Source of the DNA: Escherichia ruysiae
GTDB lineage: Bacteria > Pseudomonadota > Gammaproteobacteria > Enterobacterales > Enterobacteriaceae
Strand: one strand, 5' to 3'
NCBI RefSeq assembly: GCF_902498915.1
Contig: NZ_CABVLQ010000001.1
Length of the DNA stretch: 64,000 bases
The translations under genes and the position numbers were made by a program. The notes below the pieces were generated by a model. The model was given only the letters and a program-made list of their open reading frames with translations, was not told the DNA's origin and did no database searches. Every line of letters starts with the position of its first letter. Within the stretch, counting starts at the first letter, position 1. Positions 1-8,912 of the stretch are shown here, one piece after another.

Positions 1-498
1 ACCATAGGTGATCTCGCCGGTAACCGGTTTACACTCCAGACCACCAACCTGCTGGAAGTAAGTGAACTGCGTCACTTCCATGCCGTTCAGCCACACTTCC
101 CAGCCCAGCCCCCAGGCACCCAGCGTCGGGTTTTCCCAGTTATCTTCCACGAAACGAATATCGTGGATAGTCGGGTCCATGCCCAGCTCTTTCAGAGAAC
201 CGAGGTACAGCTCCTGGATATTGTCCGGCGATGGCTTAATCACCACCTGGAACTGATAGTAATGCTGTAAGCGGTTGGGGTTTTCGCCGTAGCGACCATC
301 GGTCGGGCGACGAGAAGGCTGGACATAAGCAGCCGCCATCGGTTCTGGCCCCAGCGCGCGCAGACAGGTCATTGGGTGAGAGGTTCCCGCGCCGACTTCC
401 ATGTCCAATGGTTGAACAATGGTGCAGCCCTGGCGAGCCCAGTAATCCTGTAAGGTCAGGATCAAGCCCTGGAAGGTCCTGGTATCAAACTTTTGCAT
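1..498 (-). CDS. glyQ: Glycyl-tRNA synthetase alpha subunit, 5' part (C-terminus outside window)
   Basis: Class II aminoacyl-tRNA synthetase alpha chain, which with GlyS charges tRNA-Gly in the cytoplasm. The first 166 codons are present; about 303 residues is the usual length, so the C-terminal half and glyS lie beyond the left edge. The protein starts [20 protein letters not shown] and carries the family segments around LRALGPEPM and the [14 protein letters not shown] stretch. The reading frame is open exactly to base 1. The start is the ATG at 496-498. The opposite strand in this stretch shows only short spurious frames. Confidence 0.96.
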
Positions 499-592
499 AT
501 TATTTCGTGCTGGATACGTGTGGATTTAAAGGAAGGGATCAGTATACCCGCTGGATGGAAGATATACAGTACGAAACGGGAAAAAGCAGGGC

Positions 593-892
593 TTAACGCA
601 TGGAAAGATGCAAAAAATGGCCATCCGCGTCAAAAGAACAGACAAAGTGCTCTTTCCGAAAGGTATAGCCGCGCATTTCGTAACTCCCCTGGAACTGTTC
701 AAATGCGGTGACGTCGATTTTTTGCTCGCCGGTGTTATAACGTTTTGCTGCCTGATCCTTGCATAAGGCTTCCATATTCAACGAACGCAGCGGATCAACT
801 TTTACCCGTTGTGCTTTCTGTACGGGTGGCGTTGTTGAGCATCCTACTAACACCATAAGCGCCATTACCGGAAAGAAAGAGTTCATCATCAT
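593..892 (-). CDS. ysaB: Small predicted lipoprotein YsaB
   Basis: A 99-residue protein of unknown function. The N-terminus is a short hydrophobic signal ending in the lipobox LVGC, so it is probably lipidated on Cys18 and anchored in the envelope. The mature part is small and polar, with two further cysteines that could pair. It lies just upstream of glyQ on the same strand, as in K-12. Full length matches my memory of YsaB (99 aa). The family function is unknown; nothing in the sequence suggests an enzyme. Confidence 0.88.
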   Translation of the reverse strand: MMMNSFFPVMALMVLVGCSTTPPVQKAQRVKVDPLRSLNMEALCKDQAAKRYNTGEQKIDVTAFEQFQGSYEMRGYTFRKEHFVCSFDADGHFLHLSMR

Positions 893-1066
893 TAAATTAC
901 CGTCTGGTTTGCAGGTGAGTCTTATTATTTATATCGGTATAGTGGCTGATATCTTACGAATTTCCTCAAGCCTCTATAAGCTGTAGTGATAAAACTCAGA
1001 TTATTCCAGTGCACCAACCGAATGATTTATCAGTCAGACTTTTTTTAACCAGATACAGAGACACAG

Positions 1067-2062
1067 ATGCAGCCCAAAATTTACTGGATTGATAACCTGC
1101 GAGGGATAGCGTGTTTAATGGTGGTGATGATTCACACCACTACCTGGTATGTGACCAATGCCCATAGTGTTAGCCCCATCACCTGGGATATCGCGAATAT
1201 TCTAAATTCTGCCTCTCGTGTCAGCGTACCGCTATTTTTCATGATTTCCGGCTATCTCTTTTTTGGCGAACGCAGCGCCCAGCTGCGCCATTTCTTACGT
1301 ATCGGCTTATGCCTGCTGTTTTATAGCACTGTCGCACTGCTCTACATTGCACTGTTTACTTCCATCAATGTGGAGATATCGATGAAAAACCTGCTACAAA
1401 AGCCGGTGTTTTATCATTTATGGTTTTTCTTCGCGATTGCGGTGATTTATCTGGTTTCGCCGCTGATTCAGGTAAAGCACGTCGGCGGTAAAATGTTGTT
1501 GGTGCTAATGGTGGTGATTGGCATCATCGCCAACCCAAACACAGTGCCACAGAAGATCGACGGTTTTGAATGGCTACCAATTAACTTATATATCAATGGC
1601 GATACTTTTTACTACATCCTGTATGGCATGTTGGGCCGCGCCATTGGGATGATGGACACGCAACACAAGCCACTGTCGTGGATGAGCGCCGCACTGTTTA
1701 TCGCCGGGGTATTTATTATATCTCGTGGGACATTATATGAATTACAGTGGCGCGGAAACTTTGCTGATACCTGGTATCTTTACTGTGGTCCGATGGTTTT
1801 TATCTGCGCAATTGCGTTACTGACTCTGGTAAAAAATACACTGGATACGCGTACTGTTAGCGGGCTTGGACTGATATCCCGTCATTCTCTGGGTATATAC
1901 GGGTTCCACGCGTTGATTATCCATGCGCTGCGCACCAGTGGTATTGAGCTTAAAAGCTGGCCAATACTGGATATTATTTGGATCTTTTGCGCGACGCTGG
2001 CAGCAAGCTTGTTGCTTTCTGTACTGGTACAACGAATCGATAAAAACAGATTAGTAAGTTAA
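1067..2062 (+). CDS. wecH: Enterobacterial common antigen O-acetyltransferase WecH
   Basis: Integral inner-membrane acyltransferase-3 family protein of 331 residues. It adds O-acetyl groups to GlcNAc residues of enterobacterial common antigen. The N-terminus YWIDNLRGIACLMVVMIHTT holds the family RG and catalytic His motifs in the first membrane helix. About ten hydrophobic segments follow across the protein, with the LGIYGFHALII motif near the C-terminus. It stands alone, followed by a hairpin at 2067-2096 and convergent yiaA. Formerly yiaH. Confidence 0.93.
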   Translation: MQPKIYWIDNLRGIACLMVVMIHTTTWYVTNAHSVSPITWDIANILNSASRVSVPLFFMISGYLFFGERSAQLRHFLRIGLCLLFYSTVALLYIALFTSINVEISMKNLLQKPVFYHLWFFFAIAVIYLVSPLIQVKHVGGKMLLVLMVVIGIIANPNTVPQKIDGFEWLPINLYINGDTFYYILYGMLGRAIGMMDTQHKPLSWMSAALFIAGVFIISRGTLYELQWRGNFADTWYLYCGPMVFICAIALLTLVKNTLDTRTVSGLGLISRHSLGIYGFHALIIHALRTSGIELKSWPILDIIWIFCATLAASLLLSVLVQRIDKNRLVS

Positions 2063-2066
2063 GTAA

Positions 2067-2096
2067 AAGCCCGGTCACACTGGACTGACCGGGCTT
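2067..2096. terminator. Hairpin between convergent wecH and yiaA
   Basis: Perfect 11-bp inverted repeat AAGCCCGGTCA / TGACCGGGCTT with an 8-nt loop, directly after the wecH stop and just beyond the yiaA stop. It probably serves both genes. The U-tract is weak on the plus strand (TTACG). Confidence 0.6.
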
Positions 2097-2103
2097 ACGT
2101 AGA

Positions 2104-2541
2104 TTATTCGCTATATTCTTCCTGCGCAGCCATCGTTTCTTTTGGTGCGTTGATCCCAGCATCACGGATATTTTTCTGCACCGCTACTGCACCAAACAAG
2201 CTTAAAAAGAAGGCCAGACCATAGAAGCCTTTTTCGCTGAGTAATAACGTCGCATTCCACAGACCTACCATCAGTAATGCAACAGAGATAATAAACACAG
2301 TCAGGCAGGTCATATAATAAATGGAGGTGGTCGGTATGCCTTCATACTTGTCCCGAACGGTCTTTTGATAAGACGCTGCAGAAAACAGTCCTAATACCAG
2401 TACGGCAAAATAATATCCTTTTTCATTTAACTGCATCTCTGCATTCCATAGCCCTAACAGATAGGTAACGATACCACCAACGAGAGCTATCCATGACACA
2501 ATACTGAATGCCGGAGAATAGGTTGATATTTTGTTTTCCAT
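2104..2541 (-). CDS. yiaA: Inner membrane protein YiaA
   Basis: A 145-residue membrane protein with four hydrophobic helices arranged as two copies of the YiaA/YiaB domain: a helix pair near residues 10-55 and another near 70-120, each with a GLWNA motif. Function unknown. The ATG at 2539-2541 is chosen over an in-frame GTG one codon upstream because AAGGAAG lies at a normal distance from it. It follows yiaB by about 35 bp on the same strand, so the two are probably cotranscribed. Confidence 0.88.
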   Translation of the reverse strand: MENKISTYSPAFSIVSWIALVGGIVTYLLGLWNAEMQLNEKGYYFAVLVLGLFSAASYQKTVRDKYEGIPTTSIYYMTCLTVFIISVALLMVGLWNATLLLSEKGFYGLAFFLSLFGAVAVQKNIRDAGINAPKETMAAQEEYSE

Positions 2542-2576
2542 CACTGACTTCCTTTCATTCCTGAAGCTTAAGAGCT

Positions 2577-2918
2577 TTATGCCGAGCGAAATACTCGCAT
2601 TTGACCAAACAAGCAGACAAAAAAGGCGATGGGGTAGATCACCATTTCATAAGCATTGATAGGTGCGTTTAAAACACCGATAAACAAGAGACCGATGGTG
2701 ATTAACGCTACCAACTGGCAGATGCGGATAAACAAATCATCCAGTTGCCCAAGTTTTTCTGCGCGCAGATATGCATAGTTACCAAAAGTCCCCGTCATTA
2801 ACACGCCAAGAAAATAGCCTTTGCCACTTAACAATGGACATGAGATCCATAATCCAATCAGATAAACCAGCGCCCCGACCACAAATAATAGTTTTGCTAC
2901 AGTCTTTGAGGTTTTCAT
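2577..2918 (-). CDS. yiaB: Inner membrane protein YiaB
   Basis: A 113-residue protein of the YiaA/YiaB family with four predicted membrane helices and no charged catalytic motif. Function unknown. The frame is open 14 codons further upstream, but the start MKTSKTVAKLLFVVGALVYL gives the usual length and a normal first membrane helix, so I use the ATG at 2916-2918. It is the first gene of the yiaBA pair. Confidence 0.86.
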   Translation of the reverse strand: MKTSKTVAKLLFVVGALVYLIGLWISCPLLSGKGYFLGVLMTGTFGNYAYLRAEKLGQLDDLFIRICQLVALITIGLLFIGVLNAPINAYEMVIYPIAFFVCLFGQMRVFRSA

Positions 2919-3056
2919 AACGATCTCCATATCTACCTGCGATACATTACGAGTAACCAACGAAAGACAAAACTGAAAAATGCCATTAACAAATGATTTT
3001 CAGAATAAATTCATATAAAAAATTAATATATTCTAAATATATATAGATGGAGATTA

Positions 3057-3081
3057 TCCCCCGCCACATAAGGCAGGGGGA
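3057..3081 (-). terminator. GC-rich hairpin after xylB
   Basis: TCCCCCGCC and GGCAGGGGGA form a 9-bp stem with one bulged A and a 6-nt loop, ending five bases before the xylB stop codon. The downstream side on the minus strand is only modestly T-rich. It probably ends or stabilises the xylAB transcript. Confidence 0.55.
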
Positions 3082-3085
3082 AATA

Positions 3086-4540
3086 TTATGCCATTAGCGG
3101 CAGAAGTTGCTGATAGAGGCGACGGAACGTTTCACGTCGTGGCTGATAAGCGGTATAACGCTGCGCATCCGGCAGATGCGACTGTTCTAAAGGAAGTTGC
3201 GGCAACAACTCAATGAGAGATTTATCTGGATTTACCGCAATCTGTGCCAGTCTTGCTGCGCCTAATGCTGGCCCCACATCCCCCCCCGTGCGGTAATTCA
3301 GTTGCTGACCGCTAATATCCGCCAGCATCTGACGCCAGTACTCGCTACGCGCTCCGCCACCAATCAGTGTAATGCTTTGCGGTTGAATGCCACAGGCATG
3401 TACGACATCCATGCCATCCGCCAACGCATACCCCACGCCTTCCAGTACCGCGCGAGCCAGTTCTGCGGGGCCGTGTTGATGGGTCAGACCGAAGAAAACG
3501 CCCTTTGCCTGTGGATTATTGTGCGGCGTGCGCTCGCCGGAAAGATAAGGCAAAAACCAGACAGGATCGACATTCTCATCGGCCTGCTGAGCTGCGGCAA
3601 TTAAAGCGGGGACATCGCTCAGACCGGTTAATTTCGTCGCCCAGTCCAGACACGACGCCGCACTCAGCATCACCGACATTAAATGCCAACGCTCAGGTAA
3701 AGCATGGCAAAAGCTGTGTACGGCACTTTCCGGCTTACTTAGGAAACCTTCGCTCACCGCAAAATAAACGCCTGAAGTCCCCAGCGATAACATTGCCTGG
3801 TTGGCATCAACCATACCCACACCAACCGCGCCAGCCGCATTATCGCCGCCGCCCGCAACAACCGGCACTGCATTCATTCCCCACGCTTTTGCAACCTCAG
3901 GTAGCAAAGTGCCGGTAATTTCGCTGCCTTCGTATAATGCTGGCATCTGAGCTCGAGATAACTGGCAAGCCTCCAGCATAACATCGCTCCAGTCACGCTT
4001 TGCGACATCCAGCCACATGGTGCCGGCTGCATCAGACATATCACTGGCGAATTCTCCCGTCATCCGCAGACGCAAATAATCTTTCGGCAATAATACTTTG
4101 TCTACCTGAAGGAATATCTCTGGCTCATTTCGCTGAATCCACAGTAATTTAGGCGCGGTAAATCCGGGCATCATCAGGTTGCCTGTAATATTCCGCGACT
4201 GCGGAACTCGCGCTTCCAGCAAAGCACACTCCTCCGCGCAGCGCCCGTCGTTCCACAAAATGGCGGGACGTAGCACCCGCTGCTGAGCATCAAGTAAAGT
4301 AGCACCATGCATTTGCCCGGCAATACCCAATGCTTTAACGTCTCGCAGAGAATGCTGTTCACCCAGGATTTTCATCGCGCGACCAGTCGCCAGCCACCAC
4401 TGTTCCGGATCTTGCTCCGACCAGAGTGGATGCGGACGCGAAACGGTTAGTTTTTCCGTTTGCGAAGCGACCACTTCACCTTGCTCGTTGAGCAAAATAA
4501 CTTTTACGCCCGATGTGCCAAGATCTATCCCGATATACAT
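3086..4540 (-). CDS. xylB: Xylulokinase
   Basis: FGGY-family kinase of 484 residues that phosphorylates D-xylulose to D-xylulose 5-phosphate in the cytoplasm, the second step of xylose use. The N-terminus GIDLGTSGVKVILL is the phosphate-binding motif of the ASKHA fold. The substrate-loop region MHGATLLD and the catalytic Asp in GGGDNAAGA (residues about 231-239) are intact, as is the C-terminal adenosine motif LIGGGARSEYWRQMLAD. It is the second gene after xylA, separated by 71 bp that contain a hairpin. Confidence 0.97.
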   Translation of the reverse strand: MYIGIDLGTSGVKVILLNEQGEVVASQTEKLTVSRPHPLWSEQDPEQWWLATGRAMKILGEQHSLRDVKALGIAGQMHGATLLDAQQRVLRPAILWNDGRCAEECALLEARVPQSRNITGNLMMPGFTAPKLLWIQRNEPEIFLQVDKVLLPKDYLRLRMTGEFASDMSDAAGTMWLDVAKRDWSDVMLEACQLSRAQMPALYEGSEITGTLLPEVAKAWGMNAVPVVAGGGDNAAGAVGVGMVDANQAMLSLGTSGVYFAVSEGFLSKPESAVHSFCHALPERWHLMSVMLSAASCLDWATKLTGLSDVPALIAAAQQADENVDPVWFLPYLSGERTPHNNPQAKGVFFGLTHQHGPAELARAVLEGVGYALADGMDVVHACGIQPQSITLIGGGARSEYWRQMLADISGQQLNYRTGGDVGPALGAARLAQIAVNPDKSLIELLPQLPLEQSHLPDAQRYTAYQPRRETFRRLYQQLLPLMA

Positions 4541-4562
4541 AGCGATTGTTCCTTAAAAAAAT

Positions 4563-4589
4563 GCCCGGTATCGCTACCGATAACCGGGC
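4563..4589 (-). repeat. Intercistronic hairpin between xylA and xylB
   Basis: GCCCGGT (4563-4569) pairs with ACCGGGC (4583-4589) in the short xylA-xylB spacer. It could act as a 3'-end stabiliser giving higher xylA than xylB expression. There is no U-tract typical of a full terminator. Confidence 0.45.
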
Positions 4590-4611
4590 TTGCGGACTGC
4601 ACAATTAGCCG

Positions 4612-5934
4612 TTATTTGTCGAACAGATAATGATTTACCAGATTTTCCAGTTGCTCCTGGCGTCCACTCTGATGCACCGGCGCCAGATTGTTGTCCTGAG
4701 CATATTTTGCTAAATCAGCCAATGACATTTGACCTTTCAGGATTTGCTGACCCAGTTCACTATTCCAGCCGGAATAACGTTGTGCTACGCGTTTATCCAG
4801 TTCGCCGTCTTCAATCATGCGGGCTGCAATTTTCAGTGACAGCGCCATCGTATCCATCGCCCCAATATGACCGTAGAACAGATCGTATTTATCAGTGCTC
4901 TGACGACGTACTTTGGCATCAAAGTTCAGACCACCGGTCGTGAAACCACCTGCTTTGAGGATTTCATACATTACCAGCGCGTTCTCTTCCACGCTGTTCG
5001 GGAACTGGTCAGTATCCCAGCCCAGTTGCGCGTCGCCACGGTTAGCATCGACAGAACCGAACAGACCAAGCGCAATGGCTGTGGCAATTTCATGGTGGAA
5101 AGAGTGACCCGCAAGCGTCGCGTGGTTCGCTTCAATATTCAGTTTAATCTCTTTTTCCAGGCCAAACTGTTTCAGGAAGCCGTAAACCGTTGCGGCATCG
5201 TAATCATATTGATGTTTGGTCGGTTCTTGCGGTTTCGGTTCGATAAGCAGCGTGCCCTGGAAACCGATTTTATGTTTATGCTCAACCACCATCTGCATAA
5301 AGCGACCAAGCTGTTCACGCTCCTGACGAAGATCGGTATTCAACAGAGTTTCATAACCTTCACGACCGCCCCACAGCACATAGTTTTCACCACCCAGTTT
5401 ATGCGTTGCTTCCATCGCGGTAACAACTTGTGTAGCTGCCCAGCTAAAGACTTCGGGATCTGGATTCGTCGCCGCGCCTGCGCCATAGCGAGGGTTAGTA
5501 AAGCAGTTGGCTGTTCCCCACAGCAGTTTCACGCCGCTCTCTTCTTGCTTGCCAGCCAGCACATCGACCATTTGCGCAAAGTTATTGATGTACTCTTTTA
5601 ACGATGAGCCTTCCGGGGAAACATCCACGTCATGGAAGCAATAAAACGGCACATGTAGTTTGTGGAAAAACTCGAATGCGACATCGGCTTTACGCTTCGC
5701 CAGCGCGAGGGCTTCGCCAGGCTGCTGCCACGGACGATTAAACGCGCCCACGCCAAACATGTCCGCCCCGTTCCAGCAGAAGGTGTGCCAGTAGCAGGCG
5801 GCAAAACGCAAGTGGTCTTCCATACGCTTGCCCAACACCAGTTCGTCGGGGTTGTAATGACGGAATGCTAACGGGTTAGAGGATTTCGGACCTTCATAAC
5901 GAACGCGATCGAGCTGGTCAAAATAGGCTTGCAT
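4612..5934 (-). CDS. xylA: D-xylose isomerase
   Basis: Converts D-xylose to D-xylulose using two divalent metals; 440 residues, full length. The TIM-barrel motifs are intact: FHDVD with the ring-opening His near 101, the NIEANHATLAGHSFHHE metal stretch near 265, and SVDANRGDAQLGWDTDQFP near 295. The frame is open four codons upstream (MEFI), but that ATG overlaps the ribosome site. GGAG at 5941-5944 is correctly placed for the ATG at 5932-5934. It is divergent from xylF across the xyl regulatory region. The C-terminal sequence differs slightly from K-12. Confidence 0.98.
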   Translation of the reverse strand: MQAYFDQLDRVRYEGPKSSNPLAFRHYNPDELVLGKRMEDHLRFAACYWHTFCWNGADMFGVGAFNRPWQQPGEALALAKRKADVAFEFFHKLHVPFYCFHDVDVSPEGSSLKEYINNFAQMVDVLAGKQEESGVKLLWGTANCFTNPRYGAGAATNPDPEVFSWAATQVVTAMEATHKLGGENYVLWGGREGYETLLNTDLRQEREQLGRFMQMVVEHKHKIGFQGTLLIEPKPQEPTKHQYDYDAATVYGFLKQFGLEKEIKLNIEANHATLAGHSFHHEIATAIALGLFGSVDANRGDAQLGWDTDQFPNSVEENALVMYEILKAGGFTTGGLNFDAKVRRQSTDKYDLFYGHIGAMDTMALSLKIAARMIEDGELDKRVAQRYSGWNSELGQQILKGQMSLADLAKYAQDNNLAPVHQSGRQEQLENLVNHYLFDK

Positions 5935-6301
5935 AATGAACTCCATAATCAGGTAATGCCGCGTGTGATGGATGATGTCGTAATATTGGGCACTCCCTTT
6001 CAGTTGCTCAATTATGTTATTTCACACTGCTATTGAGATAATTCACAAGTGTGCGCTCGCTCGCAAAAATAATATGGAATGATGAAACCGGGTGATTTCT
6101 CGAATAGAAAAATGCAACAAGTACAATTAATCAACAAAAGTAAGATCTCTGTCATAAATCAAGAAATAAACCAAAAATCGTAATCGAAAGATAAAAATCT
6201 GTAATTGTTTTCCCCTGTTTAGTTGCTAAAAATTGGTTACGTTTATCGCGGTGATTGTTACTTTTTTAAGCTGTCCTCTAACAACAGAAGGCCTCTGAAT
6301 C
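5935..6301. promoter_or_regulatory. Divergent xylA/xylF regulatory region with XylR and CRP sites
   Basis: This 367-bp gene-free stretch holds the xylose control region. A CRP-like site TGTGCGCTCGCTCGCA lies at 6050-6065 (minus-strand reading TGCGA-N6-GCACA). Two XylR-type direct-repeat regions flank it: one near 5990-6024 facing xylA (minus-strand GAAATAACATAATTGAGCAA) and one near 6163-6197 facing xylF (GAAATAAACC ... GAAAGATAAA). The arrangement matches the known K-12 layout in which xylose-bound XylR and CRP activate both operons. Site edges are approximate. Confidence 0.75.
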
Positions 6302-7294
6302 ATGAAAATAAAGAACATTTTACTCACCCTTTGCACCTCACTTCTGCTTACTAACGTCGCGGCGCACGCCAAAGAAGTAAAAATAGGAATGGCGATTGAT
6401 GATCTCCGTCTTGAACGCTGGCAAAAGGATCGGGATATCTTTGTTAAAAAAGCAGAATCTCTCGGTGCAAAAGTATTTGTACAATCTGCGAATGGCAATG
6501 AAGAAACCCAAATGTCGCAGATTGAAAACATGATTAACCGGGGCGTCGACGTTCTTGTCATTATTCCGTATAACGGTCAGGTATTAAGTAACGTTGTAAA
6601 AGAAGCCAAACAAGAAGGTATAAAAGTATTAGCTTACGACCGCATGATTAATGATGCAGATATCAATTTTTATATTTCTTTCGATAATGAAAAAGTCGGC
6701 GAACTGCAAGCAAAAGCCCTGGTTGATATCGTCCCACAAGGCAATTATTTCCTGATGGGTGGCTCCCCGGTCGATAACAACGCCAAGCTATTCCGCGCCG
6801 GGCAAATGAAAGTATTAAAACCTTATGTTGACTCAGGAAAAATTAAAGTCGTTGGCGACCAATGGGTTGATGGCTGGTTACCAGAAAATGCGCTGAAAAT
6901 TATGGAAAATGCGCTAACTGCCAACAATAACAAAATTGATGCGGTTGTTGCCTCAAACGATGCTACCGCTGGCGGGGCGATTCAGGCATTAAGTGCTCAA
7001 GGTTTATCAGGCAAAGTGGCAATTTCCGGCCAGGATGCGGATCTCGCGGGCATAAAACGTATTGCTGCCGGTACGCAAACTATGACGGTGTATAAACCCA
7101 TTACGTTGTTGGCAAATACTGCCGCAGAAATTGCCGTTGAGTTGGGCAATGGTCAGGAACCAAAAGCAGATACCACACTGAATAATGGTCTGAAAGATGT
7201 TCCATCCCGCCTGCTGACACCAATCGATGTTAATAAAAACAACATCAAAGATACGGTAATTAAAGACGGATTCCACAAAGAGAGCGAGCTTTAA
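6302..7294 (+). CDS. xylF: D-xylose-binding periplasmic protein
   Basis: Periplasmic binding protein of the high-affinity xylose ABC transporter, 330 residues. Residues 1-23 form a signal peptide (KIKNILLTLCTSLLLTNVAAHA). The mature part has the type I sugar-binding fold with the markers QIENMINRGVDVLVIIP and VVASNDATAGGAIQAL. It is first in xylFGH; a strong hairpin after it probably keeps its level above that of xylGH. Confidence 0.97.
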   Translation: MKIKNILLTLCTSLLLTNVAAHAKEVKIGMAIDDLRLERWQKDRDIFVKKAESLGAKVFVQSANGNEETQMSQIENMINRGVDVLVIIPYNGQVLSNVVKEAKQEGIKVLAYDRMINDADINFYISFDNEKVGELQAKALVDIVPQGNYFLMGGSPVDNNAKLFRAGQMKVLKPYVDSGKIKVVGDQWVDGWLPENALKIMENALTANNNKIDAVVASNDATAGGAIQALSAQGLSGKVAISGQDADLAGIKRIAAGTQTMTVYKPITLLANTAAEIAVELGNGQEPKADTTLNNGLKDVPSRLLTPIDVNKNNIKDTVIKDGFHKESEL

Positions 7295-7296
7295 GC

Positions 7297-7326
7297 ATCA
7301 CGCCCCGGCGCTGACCGGGGCGTGAT
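7297..7326 (+). terminator. Attenuating hairpin between xylF and xylG
   Basis: Perfect 12-bp inverted repeat ATCACGCCCCGG / CCGGGGCGTGAT with a 6-nt loop, followed by TTCTCT. The position immediately after the binding-protein gene is typical of an mRNA-stabilising or partial-termination element in ABC sugar operons. Confidence 0.7.
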
Positions 7327-7370
7327 TTCTCTCCATGCCGCGTGAACTGATTGGCTTAGGTGGAGTCGTT

Positions 7371-8912
7371 ATGTCTTATCTACTTGAAATGAAGAACATT
7401 ACCAAAACCTTCGGCACCGTGAAGGCGATAGATAACGTCAGCTTGCGGCTAAACGCTGGCGAAATCGTCTCACTCTGTGGGGAAAATGGGTCTGGTAAAT
7501 CAACGCTGATGAAAGTGCTGTGTGGAATTTATCCTCATGGCTCCTACGAAGGCGAAATTATTTTTGCTGGCGAAGAGATTCAGGCAAGTCACATCCGCGA
7601 TACCGAACGCAAAGGCATCGCCATCATTCACCAGGAATTAGCCCTGGTGAAAGAATTGACCGTGTTGGAAAATATCTTCTTGGGTAACGAAATAACCCAC
7701 AATGGGATTATGGATTATGACCAGATGACGCTACGCTGCCAGAAGCTATTAGCACAGGTCAGTTTATCCATTTCACCCGATACCCGCGTTGGCGATTTAG
7801 GGCTTGGGCAACAACAACTGGTTGAAATTGCCAAGGCGCTAAATAAGCAGGTGCGTTTATTAATTCTCGATGAACCGACAGCCTCATTAACCGAGCTGGA
7901 AACCACGGTTTTACTGGATATTATTCGCGATCTGCAACAACACGGTATCGCCTGTATCTATATTTCGCACAAACTCAACGAAGTTAAAGCAATTTCCGAT
8001 ACGATTTGCGTTATTCGCGACGGTCAGCATATAGGAACACGTGATGCAGCCGGAATGAGCGAAGACGATATTATCACTATGATGGTAGGGCGAGAATTAA
8101 CGGCACTTTACCCTAACGAACCGCATATCACGGGTGATGAAATATTACGTATTGAGCACTTGACGGCGTGGCATCCGGTTAATCGCCATATTAAACGGGT
8201 TAACGATGTCTCTTTTTCTCTGAAACGCGGTGAAATACTGGGTATTGCCGGACTGGTCGGCGCCGGGCGTACCGAAACCATTCAATGCCTGTTTGGCGTT
8301 TGGCCCGGACAGTGGGAAGGGAAAATCTATATTGACGGCAAACAGGTGGATATTCGCAACTGCCAGCAAGCGATCGCCCAGGGTATTGCGATGGTGCCAG
8401 AAGACAGAAAGCGCGATGGCATCGTTCCGGTAATGGCAGTTGGTAAAAATATTACCCTCGCCGCACTCAATAAATTTACCGGAGGGATCAGCCAGCTTGA
8501 TGATGCCGCAGAGCAAAAATGTATTCTGGAATCCATCCAGCAACTCAAAGTTAAAACGTCGTCCCCCGACCTTGCTATTGGACGTTTGAGCGGCGGCAAT
8601 CAGCAAAAAGCGATCCTCGCTCGCTGTCTATTACTTAACCCGCGCATTCTCATTCTTGATGAACCCACCAGGGGTATCGATATTGGCGCGAAATACGAGA
8701 TCTACAAATTAATTAACCAACTCGTCCAGCAAGGTATTGCCGTTATTGTCATCTCTTCTGAATTACCTGAAGTACTCGGCCTTAGCGATCGTGTGCTGGT
8801 GATGCATGAAGGAGAACTAAAAGCCAACCTGATAAATCATAACCTGACTCAGGAGCAGGTGATGGAAGCCGCATTGAGGAGCGAACATCATGTCGAAAAG
8901 CAATCCGTCTGA
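7371..8912 (+). CDS. xylG: D-xylose ABC transporter ATP-binding protein
   Basis: Cytoplasmic ATPase of the xylose importer, 513 residues, with two fused ABC domains. The first has Walker A GENGSGKST and Walker B LLILDEPTASL. The second has a degenerate P-loop (GLVGAGRTE), as is normal in this family, but an intact signature LSGGNQQKA and Walker B LILDEPTRGID. The frame is open 12 codons upstream, but MSYLLEMKNITKTFG at 7371 has TAGGTGGAG in front and gives the family length. The 3' end overlaps xylH by 23 bp, so the two are probably translationally coupled. Confidence 0.97.
   Translation: MSYLLEMKNITKTFGTVKAIDNVSLRLNAGEIVSLCGENGSGKSTLMKVLCGIYPHGSYEGEIIFAGEEIQASHIRDTERKGIAIIHQELALVKELTVLENIFLGNEITHNGIMDYDQMTLRCQKLLAQVSLSISPDTRVGDLGLGQQQLVEIAKALNKQVRLLILDEPTASLTELETTVLLDIIRDLQQHGIACIYISHKLNEVKAISDTICVIRDGQHIGTRDAAGMSEDDIITMMVGRELTALYPNEPHITGDEILRIEHLTAWHPVNRHIKRVNDVSFSLKRGEILGIAGLVGAGRTETIQCLFGVWPGQWEGKIYIDGKQVDIRNCQQAIAQGIAMVPEDRKRDGIVPVMAVGKNITLAALNKFTGGISQLDDAAEQKCILESIQQLKVKTSSPDLAIGRLSGGNQQKAILARCLLLNPRILILDEPTRGIDIGAKYEIYKLINQLVQQGIAVIVISSELPEVLGLSDRVLVMHEGELKANLINHNLTQEQVMEAALRSEHHVEKQSV

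Noticed and set aside
4867..5601. 244-codon open frame opposite xylA
   Set aside because: Antisense to xylA, with composition typical of a complementary-strand shadow.
7335..7370. Longer start for xylG
   Set aside because: The ATG at 7371 has the ribosome site and gives the family length of 513 residues.
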